Below are positions 9,012-17,973 of a stretch of DNA of 64,000 bases, piece by piece. Below the pieces are notes generated by a model. The model did not search any database. It had not been told where the DNA came from and saw nothing but the letters and a program-made list of their open reading frames with translations. Position numbers and translations under genes: made by a program. The number at the start of each line of letters is the position of its first letter. The stretch's first letter is position 1. Origin of the DNA: Pseudomonas sp. UBA4617 (GTDB taxonomy: Bacteria; Pseudomonadota; Gammaproteobacteria; Pseudomonadales; Pseudomonadaceae); assembly GCF_002386445.1 (NCBI RefSeq), contig NZ_DGIR01000014.1, positions 62,001-126,000 of the forward strand. The letters are read 5' to 3'.

Positions 9012-9807
9012 AAAAGCCTCGCTCGGGCTGCGCCTGGCGGCCTGGGGCGGCCTGCTGTTCCTGCACTTTCCGATCCTGGTCATCGTCCTGTACGCCTTCA
9101 ACACTGAAGACGCAGCGTTCAGCTTTCCGCCCAAGGGCTTTACCCTGAAGTGGTTCGCCGTGGCCCTGGCCAGGCCCGATGTGCTGGAGGCGATCAAACT
9201 GTCACTGCAGGTGGCCTGCCTGGCCACGCTGATCGCCCTGGTGCTGGGCACGCTGGCTTCGGCGGCGCTGTACCGGCGCAGTTTTTTCGGCAAGGAGAGC
9301 ATCTCGCTGCTGCTGATCCTGCCCATCGCCCTGCCCGGTATCATCACCGGTATCGCCCTGCTTTCGGCGTTCAAGCGTTTGGGCATGGAGCCCGGGGTGC
9401 TCACCATCGTGGTCGGCCACGCCACCTTTTGCGTGGTGATCGTCTACAACAACGTCATTGCCCGTCTGCGACGTACTTCGCAGAGCCTGATCGAAGCCTC
9501 GATGGACCTGGGCGCCGATGGCTGGCAGACCTTCCGCTACATCATCCTGCCCAACCTCGGCTCGGCGCTGCTGGCCGGCGGCATGCTGGCCTTTGCCCTG
9601 TCGTTCGACGAAATCATCGTCACCACCTTCACCGCCGGCCACGAACGCACCCTGCCGATCTGGTTGCTCAACCAGCTCAGCCGCCCGCGTGACGTACCGG
9701 TGACCAATGTGGTCGCCATGCTGGTGATGCTGGTGACCATGCTGCCAATCCTTGGCGCCTATTACCTGACCCGTGGCGGCGAAAGTGTCGCGGGCAGTGG
9801 CAAATGA
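9001..9807 (+). CDS. ydcV: Polyamine-type ABC permease, PotC/YdcV-like
   Basis: The second inner-membrane permease subunit, 268 aa with six predicted membrane helices. The EAA loop reads IEASMDLGADGWQTFRYIIL, a close match to PotC-family proteins. The start at 9001 overlaps the previous gene by 11 bp, so the two permeases are likely translated together in equal amounts. The dehydrogenase gene follows 17 bp after its stop. Confidence 0.92.
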   Translation: MHSEKASLGLRLAAWGGLLFLHFPILVIVLYAFNTEDAAFSFPPKGFTLKWFAVALARPDVLEAIKLSLQVACLATLIALVLGTLASAALYRRSFFGKESISLLLILPIALPGIITGIALLSAFKRLGMEPGVLTIVVGHATFCVVIVYNNVIARLRRTSQSLIEASMDLGADGWQTFRYIILPNLGSALLAGGMLAFALSFDEIIVTTFTAGHERTLPIWLLNQLSRPRDVPVTNVVAMLVMLVTMLPILGAYYLTRGGESVAGSGK

Positions 9808-9824
9808 CCCTGGAGGAGTTCCCG

Positions 9825-11249
9825 ATGCAAACGCAGATGTTGATCAATGGCCAACTGGTTGCGGGTGAAGGCCCGGCCTGGACCGTGCTCAATCCGGCGC
9901 TGGGCAGTGCCCTGGCGCAAATCAACGAAGCCACCGAAGCCCAGGTGGACAGTGCCGTGCGCGCCGCCGACCGAGCCTTCGACAGCTGGTCGCAAACCAG
10001 CCCCAAGGAGCGTTCACAGGCGTTGCTGGCACTGGCCGACGCGATCGAAGCCCATGCCGATGAACTGGCCCGGCTGGAGTCACAGAACTGCGGCAAGCCG
10101 CTGAGCGCAGCATTGAATGACGAGATCCCGGCGATTGCCGATGTGTTTCGCTATTTCGCCGGTGCAGCGCGTTGCCTGGGCGGCTCGGCAGCGGGCGAAT
10201 ACCTGCCGGGGCACACCTCGATGATCCGCCGCGATCCGTTGGGCGTGGTCGCCTCGATCGCGCCATGGAACTACCCGTTGATGATGCTGGCGTGGAAGAT
10301 CGCCCCGGCCCTGGCCGCCGGCAACACGGTGGTGATCAAGCCCTCCGAGCTGACCCCGCTGACCGCCCTGCGCCTGGGCGAACTGGCCCTGGACCTGTTG
10401 CCGCCGGGGGTGTTGAACATCCTCTTCGGCCGCGGCCAGACCGTTGGCACCCCGTTGGTCAGCCACCCCAAGGTGCGCATGGTATCGCTGACCGGCTCGA
10501 TTCCCACCGGCGCGCGCATCATCAGCGCCACCGCCGACAGCGTGAAACGCATGCACATGGAACTGGGCGGCAAAGCGCCGGTGCTGGTGTTCGACGATGC
10601 CGACCTCGACGCGGCCATCGACGGCATCCGCACCTTCGGCTTCTACAATGCCGGCCAGGACTGCACCGCTGCCTGTCGGTTGTACGTGCAGGATGGCATT
10701 TATGAGCGCTTCGTCGAACGCCTGGGTGAAGCGGTAGCCAGCCTCAAGACCGGGCTGCAGGAAGCCGAAGACACCGAACTGGGTCCACTGATCAGCGCCC
10801 AGCACCGCGACAAGGTCGCTGGCCTGGTACAGCGCGCCATTGCCCAGCCGCATATTCGCCTGGTGACCGGCGGCAAGGCGATCGAGGGTGACGGTTTCTT
10901 CTTCGCGCCGACGGTGTTGGCCGATGCCCTGCAGGACGACGAGATCGTGCGTAACGAAGTGTTTGGCCCGGTGGTCTCGGTCACCCGCTTCAGCGACGAA
11001 GCGCAGGCGCTGGAATGGGCCAACGACTCCGACTACGGCCTGGCCTCATCGGTATGGACCCGCGATAGCGGACGCGCCCACCGCCTGGCGGCGCGCCTGC
11101 AGTATGGCTGCACCTGGGTGAACACCCACTTCATGCTGGTCAGCGAAATGCCCCATGGCGGGCAGAAGCATTCGGGGTATGGCAAGGACATGTCGATGTA
11201 TGGGCTGGAGGACTACACCTGTGTGCGGCATGTGATGATCAAGCATTAA
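9825..11249 (+). CDS. patD: 4-aminobutyraldehyde (gamma-aminobutyraldehyde) dehydrogenase
   Basis: An NAD-dependent aldehyde dehydrogenase of 474 aa, the same length as E. coli PatD. It should oxidise 4-aminobutanal, made from putrescine by a transaminase, to GABA. The catalytic cysteine is C280 (NAGQDCTAACR), the general-base glutamate E246 (ELGGKAP), and the cofactor-binding start is PWNYPLMMLAWKIAPALAAG. GGAGGAG lies 6 bases before the ATG at 9825. It closes the ABC operon, which links amine import directly to catabolism. Closely related aldehyde substrates cannot be excluded from sequence alone. Confidence 0.88.
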   Translation: MQTQMLINGQLVAGEGPAWTVLNPALGSALAQINEATEAQVDSAVRAADRAFDSWSQTSPKERSQALLALADAIEAHADELARLESQNCGKPLSAALNDEIPAIADVFRYFAGAARCLGGSAAGEYLPGHTSMIRRDPLGVVASIAPWNYPLMMLAWKIAPALAAGNTVVIKPSELTPLTALRLGELALDLLPPGVLNILFGRGQTVGTPLVSHPKVRMVSLTGSIPTGARIISATADSVKRMHMELGGKAPVLVFDDADLDAAIDGIRTFGFYNAGQDCTAACRLYVQDGIYERFVERLGEAVASLKTGLQEAEDTELGPLISAQHRDKVAGLVQRAIAQPHIRLVTGGKAIEGDGFFFAPTVLADALQDDEIVRNEVFGPVVSVTRFSDEAQALEWANDSDYGLASSVWTRDSGRAHRLAARLQYGCTWVNTHFMLVSEMPHGGQKHSGYGKDMSMYGLEDYTCVRHVMIKH

Positions 11250-11255
11250 GCGCTT

Positions 11256-11293
11256 ATGTTGATCGAGGGGCGTTATCTGCCCTCGGTCAACAT
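11256..11293 (+). terminator. Hairpin terminator of the polyamine operon
   Basis: A 14-bp stem with one G-T wobble (ATGTTGATCGAGGG pairing with CCCTCGGTCAACAT) around a 10-base loop begins 7 bp after the patD stop. The downstream T content is weak (CTCAGACATTTCC), but position and stem strength support a transcript end. Confidence 0.65.
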
Positions 11294-11356
11294 CTCAGAC
11301 ATTTCCTTCAATCACAATCCCCCTCCTTTACAGCTCATCCGTTGAGCCCACTCCAC

Positions 11357-11377
11357 TGGTATCATAATCTGATACCA
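11357..11377 (+). promoter_or_regulatory. Palindromic operator of hicAB overlapping the hicA start codon
   Basis: A perfect inverted repeat, TGGTATCA-TAATC-TGATACCA. The last base is the A of the hicA ATG at 11377. HicB antitoxins with a DNA-binding C-terminus repress their own operon at such palindromes. The central CATAAT resembles a -10 element, so the repressor would cover the promoter; no Shine-Dalgarno fits between the palindrome and the ATG. Confidence 0.6.
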
Positions 11378-11631
11378 TGAATAACCATCAGCAAGCCACA
11401 CTTGAAGCAGTACTGAAAAGGCCGGTTCCCAGGACCCTGGATTGGGCGCGACTGGAGTCACTGTTGGTATCGCCGGGTGCCTGCGTCATCGAAGGAAGAG
11501 GTTCACGGGTTCGCTTTGAGCTCAATGGAGCAGTGGCAACCTTCCATCGCCCTCATCCGGACAGGCACGCCAAACCCTATCAACTACGAGACGCCCGCCA
11601 GTTCCTTGAGCAGGCAGGAGTAATACCATGA
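11377..11631 (+). CDS. hicA: HicA-family mRNA interferase toxin
   Basis: An 84-aa toxin of the HicA family, a small double-stranded-RNA-binding-like fold that cleaves mRNA when its partner is lost. The typical features are the RGSRVRFELNG strand region, the FHRPHPDRH histidine-rich segment and the C-terminal RDARQFLEQAG helix. The position often filled by His in classical HicA (GSHH) reads GSR here, as in the longer HicA subgroup. Toxin first, antitoxin second, with a 4-bp overlap, is the usual hicAB order. No ribosome-binding site precedes the ATG. Confidence 0.82.
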   Translation: MNNHQQATLEAVLKRPVPRTLDWARLESLLVSPGACVIEGRGSRVRFELNGAVATFHRPHPDRHAKPYQLRDARQFLEQAGVIP

Positions 11632-11960
11632 ATGTCATGACCTACCGCGGCTACGCCGCTCGTATCGAATACAGCGACGAAGATCAATTGCTGATCGGCC
11701 ATGTCGCAGGTATTCGCGATGTGATCGGTTTCCATGGCGAATCGATCAGTGAGTTGCGCCAGGCATTCGAAGACGCCGTAAACGATTATCTTGAAACGTG
11801 CGAACGCCTAGGCCGTGAACCGCAGAAAACTTACTCTGGCAAACTCAGCCTGCGCCTGGAGCCTAACCTCCACGCCAGCGTGGCGGCCAAGGCCGAGTTG
11901 GCCGAGAAGAGTATCAATCAGTGGGTAAGCGATATCCTCAGCAAGGCTGCCTATAGCTGA
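11628..11960 (+). CDS. hicB: HicB-family antitoxin
   Basis: The 110-aa antitoxin of the pair. The N-terminal degenerate RNase H-like domain (YRGYAARIEYSDEDQLLIGH) neutralises the toxin. The C-terminus (LEPNLHASVAAKAELAEKSI, NQWVSDILSKA) looks like a ribbon-helix-helix/CopG-type DNA-binding region, consistent with autorepression at the palindrome upstream of hicA. Its start overlaps the hicA stop by 4 bp. Confidence 0.85.
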   Translation: MNVMTYRGYAARIEYSDEDQLLIGHVAGIRDVIGFHGESISELRQAFEDAVNDYLETCERLGREPQKTYSGKLSLRLEPNLHASVAAKAELAEKSINQWVSDILSKAAYS

Positions 11961-11983
11961 ATCAACACGCCAACGCGGTCGCT

Positions 11984-12021
11984 GCAGGAGCGGCCTTGTC
12001 TCGCGAAAGGGCCGTGCGGCG
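11984..12021. repeat. Degenerate repeat of the P. putida 'GGAGCGGCCTTGTNTCGCGAAAGGGC' type
   Basis: Between hicB and the convergent oxidoreductase the sequence CAGGAGCGGCCTTGTCTCGC followed by GAAAGGGCCG resembles an intergenic repeat that is common in this group; a related copy occurs at 19551-19583. Only the resemblance is visible; no function is claimed. Confidence 0.45.
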
Positions 12022-12075
12022 GCCTCAGGCTTCCAGCTTCGCCACATGAACTGCCGGGGCCGCGTCAGGCTTGGG

Positions 12076-13182
12076 TCAATCCCGCAGGTCCGACTCGTGA
12101 ATCGGGTTGGCCCGGCTGGTCGCGCGCTGGTATTGCGCTGGCCAGGTGGCCTTGTTGCCGCCCAGGTCATCATCGGCGTGCAGCGGCCAGTACGGGTCGC
12201 GCAGCAGTTCGCGGGCAAGGAAGATGATGTCGGCCTGGCCAGTGCGCAGAATGTGCTCGGCCTGCGCGGGTTCGGTGATCATGCCCACGGTACCGGTGGC
12301 GATTTCCGATTCCTTGCGCACACGCTCGGCGAAACGGGTCTGGTAGCCAGGGCCGGTGGGGATCTCGGCATTGACCGAGGTGCCGCCGGAGGACACGTCG
12401 ATCAGGTCGACACCCAGGCCACGCAGGCGGCGCGCCAGCTCGACGGTTTCATCCGGGTTCCAGCCATCCTCGACCCAATCGGTCGCCGATACCCGCACGA
12501 ACACCGGCAGTTCGGCCGGCCACACCTTGCGCACGGCTTCCACCACCTGCAAGGTCAGGCGGATACGGTTTTCGAAGCAGCTGCCGTACTCGTCACGCCG
12601 CTGGTTGCTCAGTGGTGACAGGAACTGATGCAGCAGGTAGCCATGCGCGGCGTGGATTTCAACGACCTTGAATCCGGCTTTCAGGGCGCGCTCGGTCGCG
12701 GCGACGAACGCGTCGATCACACCCCGGATTTCGTCCTGGTTCAACTCGCGAGGCGTGGTGTGCTGCGGGTCGAAGGCAATCCTCGAGGGCCCCACCGGCT
12801 GCCAGCCGCCCTCTTCCGGCTTGACGCTGCCTTGCTTGCCCAGCCATGGCCGATAGGTACTGGCCTTGCGCCCGGCGTGGGCCAGCTGGATGCCGGGCAC
12901 CACGCCCTGGGCCGTGATGAAGCGGGTGATGCGCTGCAACGGGGCGATCTGCGCATCATCCCACAGGCCGAGGTCTTCGGCGGTGATGCGGCCATCGGCG
13001 GTCACCGCCACCGCTTCGGTGATGACCAGGCCCGCGCCACCCACGGCGCGGCTGCCTAGATGAACAAGGTGCCAATCGTTGGCCAGGCCATCGACAGCGG
13101 AATACTGGCACATCGGCGAAACCGCGATGCGGTTGGGCAGGGTCAGCTGACGCAGGGTGTAAGGCTCGAGCAGCAGGCTCAT
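12076..13182 (-). CDS. Old yellow enzyme family NADH:flavin oxidoreductase (XenA/YqjM class)
   Basis: An FMN-dependent ene-reductase of 368 aa. The N-terminus LPNRIAVSPMCQYSA with its Cys marks the YqjM/XenA ('thermophilic-like') class; the substrate-binding His pair is in VEIHAAHGYLLHQFLSP, preceded by IQLAHAGRKAS. Such enzymes reduce activated alkenes, N-ethylmaleimide or nitro compounds; the natural substrate is unknown. The ATG at 13182 has GGGAGG seven bases upstream, so the 18 residues possible before it are probably not translated. Several paralogues exist in P. putida, so I give no gene symbol. Confidence 0.88.
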   Translation of the reverse strand: MSLLLEPYTLRQLTLPNRIAVSPMCQYSAVDGLANDWHLVHLGSRAVGGAGLVITEAVAVTADGRITAEDLGLWDDAQIAPLQRITRFITAQGVVPGIQLAHAGRKASTYRPWLGKQGSVKPEEGGWQPVGPSRIAFDPQHTTPRELNQDEIRGVIDAFVAATERALKAGFKVVEIHAAHGYLLHQFLSPLSNQRRDEYGSCFENRIRLTLQVVEAVRKVWPAELPVFVRVSATDWVEDGWNPDETVELARRLRGLGVDLIDVSSGGTSVNAEIPTGPGYQTRFAERVRKESEIATGTVGMITEPAQAEHILRTGQADIIFLARELLRDPYWPLHADDDLGGNKATWPAQYQRATSRANPIHESDLRD

Positions 13183-13329
13183 GAGGGCACCTCCCAAGGA
13201 CTCCAATGGTGATCCGGCCCGGACACTCAATTGCACGTCCCTGGCCCGGGTCCGGTCAATATTCAGACTAGACCAGAATGCTTGGGGGGAAGGTTCCCTC
13301 GAAATTCGGGGGCGATGGCGTCGTTACCG

Positions 13330-15039
13330 TCAGCGCGGCTCCATGTGGGCAATCATCAACTGCACGCTTTCATTGCCACGAAACTCGTTCACGTCCAGCT
13401 TGTATGCCAGTTCAACCCAACGCACCGTCGGGTTCGGCCACACTTCGCGGTCGATACCGAAGGCAATGCCGTCCAGCCGCACCGAGCCGCACTCGCTCTT
13501 GAGCACCACCTTCAGGTGCCGCTCGCCGACCACGCGCTGCTCCACCAGCTGGAACACGCCATGGAACAGCGGCTCGGGAAAATGCTGGCCCCAAGGGCCG
13601 GCATGGCGCAGGGCCTTGGCCAGGTCGAGGTGAAATTCCTCCACTGCCAGGCTGCCATCCGAGAACAGGCGGCCGGTCAGGTCGTCCTCAGCCAGGTGGC
13701 GCCGCACTTCTTCGTCGAACGCCTGGGCAAATGCCGGGAAATTCGCCTCGGGCAGCGACAACCCGGCGGCCATGGCATGGCCGCCGAACTTGCTGATCAG
13801 TTGCGGGTGACGCGCGGCCACCGCATCCAGCGCATCGCGAATATGGAAGCCCGGCACCGAACGCGCCGACCCCTTGAGCAGGCCCTCGCCGGCATCGGCG
13901 AATGCGATGGTCGGCCGGTGGTAACGCTCCTTCAGGCGCGAGGCCAGAATACCGATCACACCCTGGTGCCAGTCCGCATCGAACAGGCACAGGCCGTAGG
14001 GCATCGACTCGATCGGCAGGTCCTTGAGCTGGGCCAGGGCCTCACGCTGCATGCCCTGCTCGATGGATTTGCGGTCCTGGTTCAGGTCGTCCAGCTGCTG
14101 GGCCATGTCCAGCGCCAGGGCCGCATCCTCGCACAGCAGGCATTCGATACCCAGGCTCATGTCATCCAGGCGCCCGGCAGCATTCAGGCGCGGGCCGAGG
14201 ATGAAGCCGAGGTCGGTCGAGGTGATGCGCCGGTGGTCGCGACGGGCCACTTCGAGAATGGCCTTGAGCCCCGGGCGGGCGCGGCCGGCGCGGATACGCT
14301 CGAGGCCCTGGTGGACCAGGATGCGATTGTTGGCGTCCAGTGGCACCACGTCGGCGACGCTGCCCAGGGCGACCAGGTCGAGCAGTTCGCCGATGTTCGG
14401 CTGTGGCTGCGTCTCGTAGCGCCCAAGGCTGCGCAAGCGTGCACGCAGGGCCATCAGCACATAGAAGATCACCCCGACCCCGGCCAGCGCCTTGCTCGGG
14501 AAGGTGCAGCCCGGCTGGTTGGGATTGATGATGGCGTCGGCAGCGGGCAACTGTTCACCGGGCAGATGATGGTCGGTCACCAGCACCTTGAGCCCCGCCG
14601 CCTTGGCCGCCGCCACCCCGTCGACACTGGAAATGCCGTTGTCCACGGTAATCAGCAGTTGCGGCTGGCGTTGCAGCGCCACCGCGACGATTTCCGGGGT
14701 AAGGCCGTAGCCATACTCGAAGCGGTTGGGCACCAGGTAATCGACATGTGCCGCGCCCAGCAGGCGCAGGCCCAGCACGCCGACCGTACTGGCGGTGGCA
14801 CCGTCGGCATCGAAGTCGCCGACGATCAGGATGCGCTGACGCTGGTCGATGGCCTCGACCAGCAGGTCGACACCGGCCTCTATCCCTTTGAGCTGCTGGA
14901 ACGGCAGCAGGCGTGCCAGGCTTTTGTCCAGTTCGGCTTCGCTCTGCACGCCGCGGGCAGCATACAGGCGGGTCAGCAAGGGGGGCAGATTACCAAGGAA
15001 TGGCAGGGTCGGTGGCAGCGGGCGAGGTTCGATACGCAT
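13330..15039 (-). CDS. recJ: Single-stranded-DNA-specific exonuclease RecJ
   Basis: A 5'-3' ssDNA exonuclease for recombination and mismatch/base-excision repair, 569 aa. DHH-family metal-binding motifs are present: DFDADG (75-80), VDN (132-134) and DHH (156-158), followed by the DHHA1 domain with GGHAMAAGLSL near the C-terminal third. It lies 8 bp downstream of yaeQ on the same strand and may be co-transcribed with it. Length and motifs fit full-length RecJ. Confidence 0.96.
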   Translation of the reverse strand: MRIEPRPLPPTLPFLGNLPPLLTRLYAARGVQSEAELDKSLARLLPFQQLKGIEAGVDLLVEAIDQRQRILIVGDFDADGATASTVGVLGLRLLGAAHVDYLVPNRFEYGYGLTPEIVAVALQRQPQLLITVDNGISSVDGVAAAKAAGLKVLVTDHHLPGEQLPAADAIINPNQPGCTFPSKALAGVGVIFYVLMALRARLRSLGRYETQPQPNIGELLDLVALGSVADVVPLDANNRILVHQGLERIRAGRARPGLKAILEVARRDHRRITSTDLGFILGPRLNAAGRLDDMSLGIECLLCEDAALALDMAQQLDDLNQDRKSIEQGMQREALAQLKDLPIESMPYGLCLFDADWHQGVIGILASRLKERYHRPTIAFADAGEGLLKGSARSVPGFHIRDALDAVAARHPQLISKFGGHAMAAGLSLPEANFPAFAQAFDEEVRRHLAEDDLTGRLFSDGSLAVEEFHLDLAKALRHAGPWGQHFPEPLFHGVFQLVEQRVVGERHLKVVLKSECGSVRLDGIAFGIDREVWPNPTVRWVELAYKLDVNEFRGNESVQLMIAHMEPR

Positions 15040-15047
15040 GGGGTGTC

Positions 15048-15590
15048 TCAGCCACGCTCACCCAGCAGCCATTCCAGTTGCACTTCATGCTGGCCCCGGT
15101 CATCGGTGACGAACAGCGTGCCCTCGCTGATCATCACATCCCACTTGATGCTGCGGGGCATGTCGGTGGCAAGCGTTTCCAGCACTTCTTGCGGAACGGC
15201 GGCGATGCTCAGGTTCTTCAGGCCTTTGACCGCGTCCAGCACCTTGTTCTGCCAGACGCGCAGGCTGCCGTAGGCCAGCAGGCTGGTACGTTCGGTACGG
15301 CGCGAACACCAGGTCAGGCGCTCGGCGTCCGGCTGGCCCACCTCGATCCAGTGCAGGATGCGATCGTCCAGGCTCTTTTCCCACAGGGCTGCCTCGTCGA
15401 CATCGGACAGGCCGCGGCCGAACGCCAGGTTCTCGTTGTACCACAGCGCATAGGCCAGCAGGCGCACGGCCATGCGCTCTTCGGTTTCCGAGGGGTGGCG
15501 GGCGATGGTCTGGCGGACGTTTTCGTATACACCGCGGTCGAGGTCGGTCAGGTTCAGTTCGAATTTGTAGGTGGTGGACGGCTGGGCCAT
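15048..15590 (-). CDS. yaeQ: YaeQ family protein
   Basis: A 180-aa member of the YaeQ family (PD-(D/E)XK-like fold, biological role unclear; E. coli YaeQ was first noted as a possible suppressor of an RfaH defect). Conserved segments are YKFELNLTDLDRGVYENV, HPSETEERMAVRLLAYAL and ALWEKSLDDRILHWIEVGQP. The start at 15590 gives the family N-terminus (MAQPSTTYKFEL); the frame remains open for 41 further codons that do not resemble the family. It is just upstream of recJ. Confidence 0.9.
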   Translation of the reverse strand: MAQPSTTYKFELNLTDLDRGVYENVRQTIARHPSETEERMAVRLLAYALWYNENLAFGRGLSDVDEAALWEKSLDDRILHWIEVGQPDAERLTWCSRRTERTSLLAYGSLRVWQNKVLDAVKGLKNLSIAAVPQEVLETLATDMPRSIKWDVMISEGTLFVTDDRGQHEVQLEWLLGERG

Positions 15591-15722
15591 GGTCGACGGG
15601 CTTCTTGCGCAAAGAAAAGTGACACAGTCTAACCGATCCTGCCCTTGGTTGCGCCGCGGCAGTATCTGCCGCTTGCGAGCTATGATAAAACCACGGCTCT
15701 GCCCAGTTGCCACGGATGCCCC

Positions 15723-16922
15723 ATGCCTACGCCCAGCAAGCCCCTCGCCGGCCTTAAAGTCATCGAACTCGGCACCCTGATCGCCGGGCCGTTCGCCTCG
15801 CGCATCTGTGCCGAATTCGGCGCCGAGGTGGTCAAGGTCGAATCGCCCGATGGCGGCGACCCGCTACGCAAATGGCGCAAGCTGTACGAGGGCACCTCGC
15901 TGTGGTGGTTCGTGCAGGCCCGCAACAAACAGTCGCTTACCCTCAACCTCAAGCACCCCGAAGGCCGCGAGATTCTCAAGCGGTTGCTGGCCGAGGCTGA
16001 CATCCTGATCGAGAACTTCCGTCCGGGCGTGCTGGAAAAACTCGGCCTGGGCTGGGACGTGCTGCATGCCCTCAACCCGCGCCTGGTGATGGTACGCCTG
16101 TCGGGCTTTGGCCAGACCGGGCCACTGAAGGACCAGCCAGGCTTCGGCGCCGTGGGCGAGTCGATGGGCGGCCTGCGCTATATCACCGGTTTCGACGACC
16201 GCCCGCCGGTGCGCACGGGCATCTCCATCGGTGACTCGATTGCCGCCTTGTGGGGCGTGATCGGCGCGCTGATGGCCCTGCGCCACCGAGAGATCAACGG
16301 CGGTGAAGGCCAGGTGGTGGATGTGGCACTGTACGAGGCCATCTTCGCCATGATGGAAAGCATGGTTCCGGAATTCGACGTGTTCGGCTTCATCCGCGAG
16401 CGCACCGGCAACATCATGCCGGGTATCACGCCTTCCTCCATTCATACCAGTGCCGACGGCAAGCATGTGCAGATCGGCGCCAACGGCGATGCCATCTTCA
16501 AGCGCTTCATGCAGGCTATTGGCCGCACCGACCTGGCCGACGACCCGAGCCTGGCTACCAATGATGGCCGCGACCTGCGTCGCGACGAGCTGTACGGGGT
16601 GATCGACCGCTGGGCCAACAGCCTGCCGCTGGACCAGTTGATGCAGGTGCTGACCGCCGCCGAAGTACCGGCCAGCCGCATCTATTCCGCCGAAGACATG
16701 TTCAACGATCCACAGTACCTGGCACGTGAGATGTTCCTGCAGGCCCGGCTGCCGGACGGCAAGCCGTTCCGCATGCCCGGCATCGTGCCCAAATTGTCGG
16801 ATACCCCCGGCTCGGCCGAGTGGGTTGGCCCGGCGCTGGGCGAGCACACCGAGGTGTTGCTCGGCAAGCTGGGCTACGACGCGACTGCCATCGCCAACCT
16901 GCGCGCAGCCGGCACGGTCTGA
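15723..16922 (+). CDS. Class III (CaiB/BaiF) CoA-transferase
   Basis: A 399-aa family III CoA-transferase, an intertwined-dimer enzyme moving CoA between carboxylic acids. The N-terminal motif GLKVIELGTLIAGPFASRI, the KQSLTLNLKHPEG region and the likely nucleophile D171 (ISIGDSIAALWG) are all visible. Substrates cannot be predicted; dicarboxylates such as succinate/glutarate are common in close subfamilies. The ATG at 15723 has only a weak ribosome-binding site. A periplasmic binding protein gene begins 20 bp after the stop and may share the transcript. Confidence 0.87.
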   Translation: MPTPSKPLAGLKVIELGTLIAGPFASRICAEFGAEVVKVESPDGGDPLRKWRKLYEGTSLWWFVQARNKQSLTLNLKHPEGREILKRLLAEADILIENFRPGVLEKLGLGWDVLHALNPRLVMVRLSGFGQTGPLKDQPGFGAVGESMGGLRYITGFDDRPPVRTGISIGDSIAALWGVIGALMALRHREINGGEGQVVDVALYEAIFAMMESMVPEFDVFGFIRERTGNIMPGITPSSIHTSADGKHVQIGANGDAIFKRFMQAIGRTDLADDPSLATNDGRDLRRDELYGVIDRWANSLPLDQLMQVLTAAEVPASRIYSAEDMFNDPQYLAREMFLQARLPDGKPFRMPGIVPKLSDTPGSAEWVGPALGEHTEVLLGKLGYDATAIANLRAAGTV

Positions 16923-16942
16923 CCCCGACGCTGGCCCGGCTC

Positions 16943-17818
16943 ATGTGCGCTGCCCGTTACCTACATCGCCTGGTCCTGCTGTGCGGGCTGTTGCCGGCAT
17001 TGCTGCTGCAACCTGCCAGCGCCAAGGAGCGCCTGTTCTGGCTGGTGCGCGACCTGCCGCCGTTCACCATCCTCGAAGGGCCGGAAAAGGGCCAGGGGGT
17101 GATCGACCAGCTGTTGCCGCGGCTGATCGCCCAGATGCCCGAGTACGACCACAGCATCGTGCGGGTCAACCGCGCCCGCGGTATCCAGATGCTGCAAGAC
17201 CGCAACAGCTTCACCTGTGACCCGACCTTGTTATGGACACCGGAGCGCGCCAAATACGTGCGCTTTTCCATGCCGTCACTGGGCGTGCTCAGCGGTGGCC
17301 TGGTGCTGCGCAAGGACAGCCAGGCGCTGGTTGAGCCCTACCTGGACGACCAGCAGGTAGATCTGCATGCCCTGCTGAGCAAGACCATGCTGCAGCTGGG
17401 GGTGGTTGCCGAACGCAGCTACGGCACGCAGATCGACGCGATCCTGCGCCAGCTTCCCGACACCGTGCTCAACCGCCACTATGGCAACGACGCCACCGCC
17501 AACCTGCTGCAGATGCAGCAACTGGGGCGCTTGCGCCTGGTGCTTGGGTACTGGCATGAAGTGCGCTACCTGGTCCAGCGGCAAGGCCGGTCACTGGATG
17601 ACTATCGGTTCTATCCTGTGCAGGGAGTCAAGCGCTTTCAGTTTCTGCATGTGGGGTGCTCGGACTCCGAGTTGGGCCGTGCAGCCATCGCACATATCGA
17701 CCAATTGCTGCCGCCCCTGCGCCAGGAGGTGTTGCCGGCGCAATATGCGCGCTGGCTGGACCCGGCGTTGCGAGGCGGCTACCTGGAAGACAGCAAAGGT
17801 TTTTTCCAACACCAGTGA
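16943..17818 (+). CDS. Periplasmic solute-binding-like protein (TIGR02285/SBP_bac_3-like)
   Basis: A 291-aa protein with an N-terminal signal peptide (about 1-27, ending PASA-K) followed by a type 3 amino-acid-binding-protein-like fold: LFWLVRDLPPFTIL, GQGVIDQLLPRLI and FSMPSLGVLSGGLVL. No permease or ATPase gene is adjacent, so it may be an orphan sensor-type binding protein rather than a transporter component. The start at 16943 is preceded by a poor Shine-Dalgarno and follows the CoA-transferase by 20 bp. The ligand is unknown. Confidence 0.75.
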   Translation: MCAARYLHRLVLLCGLLPALLLQPASAKERLFWLVRDLPPFTILEGPEKGQGVIDQLLPRLIAQMPEYDHSIVRVNRARGIQMLQDRNSFTCDPTLLWTPERAKYVRFSMPSLGVLSGGLVLRKDSQALVEPYLDDQQVDLHALLSKTMLQLGVVAERSYGTQIDAILRQLPDTVLNRHYGNDATANLLQMQQLGRLRLVLGYWHEVRYLVQRQGRSLDDYRFYPVQGVKRFQFLHVGCSDSELGRAAIAHIDQLLPPLRQEVLPAQYARWLDPALRGGYLEDSKGFFQHQ

Positions 17819-17973
17819 GCGCCGAGCAAGTCTTCCGCATCCTTCTTTGGCAACTTTCTGCCATGAATTGATTCCTCGTTACTCTTCGCGTTCCACAGAT
17901 TGCTTGCGTCCGACTGCCTGGAAAGTCCGCAGCCGTTGCGTGAAGTCGCCCCGGTAAGAGAGGAGGATTAAGG

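Noticed and set aside
11377..11960. hicAB as part of a larger defence island or mobile element
   Set aside because: Neighbours are ordinary chromosomal genes, with no integrase, direct repeats or composition change visible.
16220..16340. Idea that the CoA-transferase lost its catalytic aspartate (DVALYEA segment)
   Set aside because: The nucleophile of this family aligns better with D171 in SIGDSIAA, which is present, so no anomaly.
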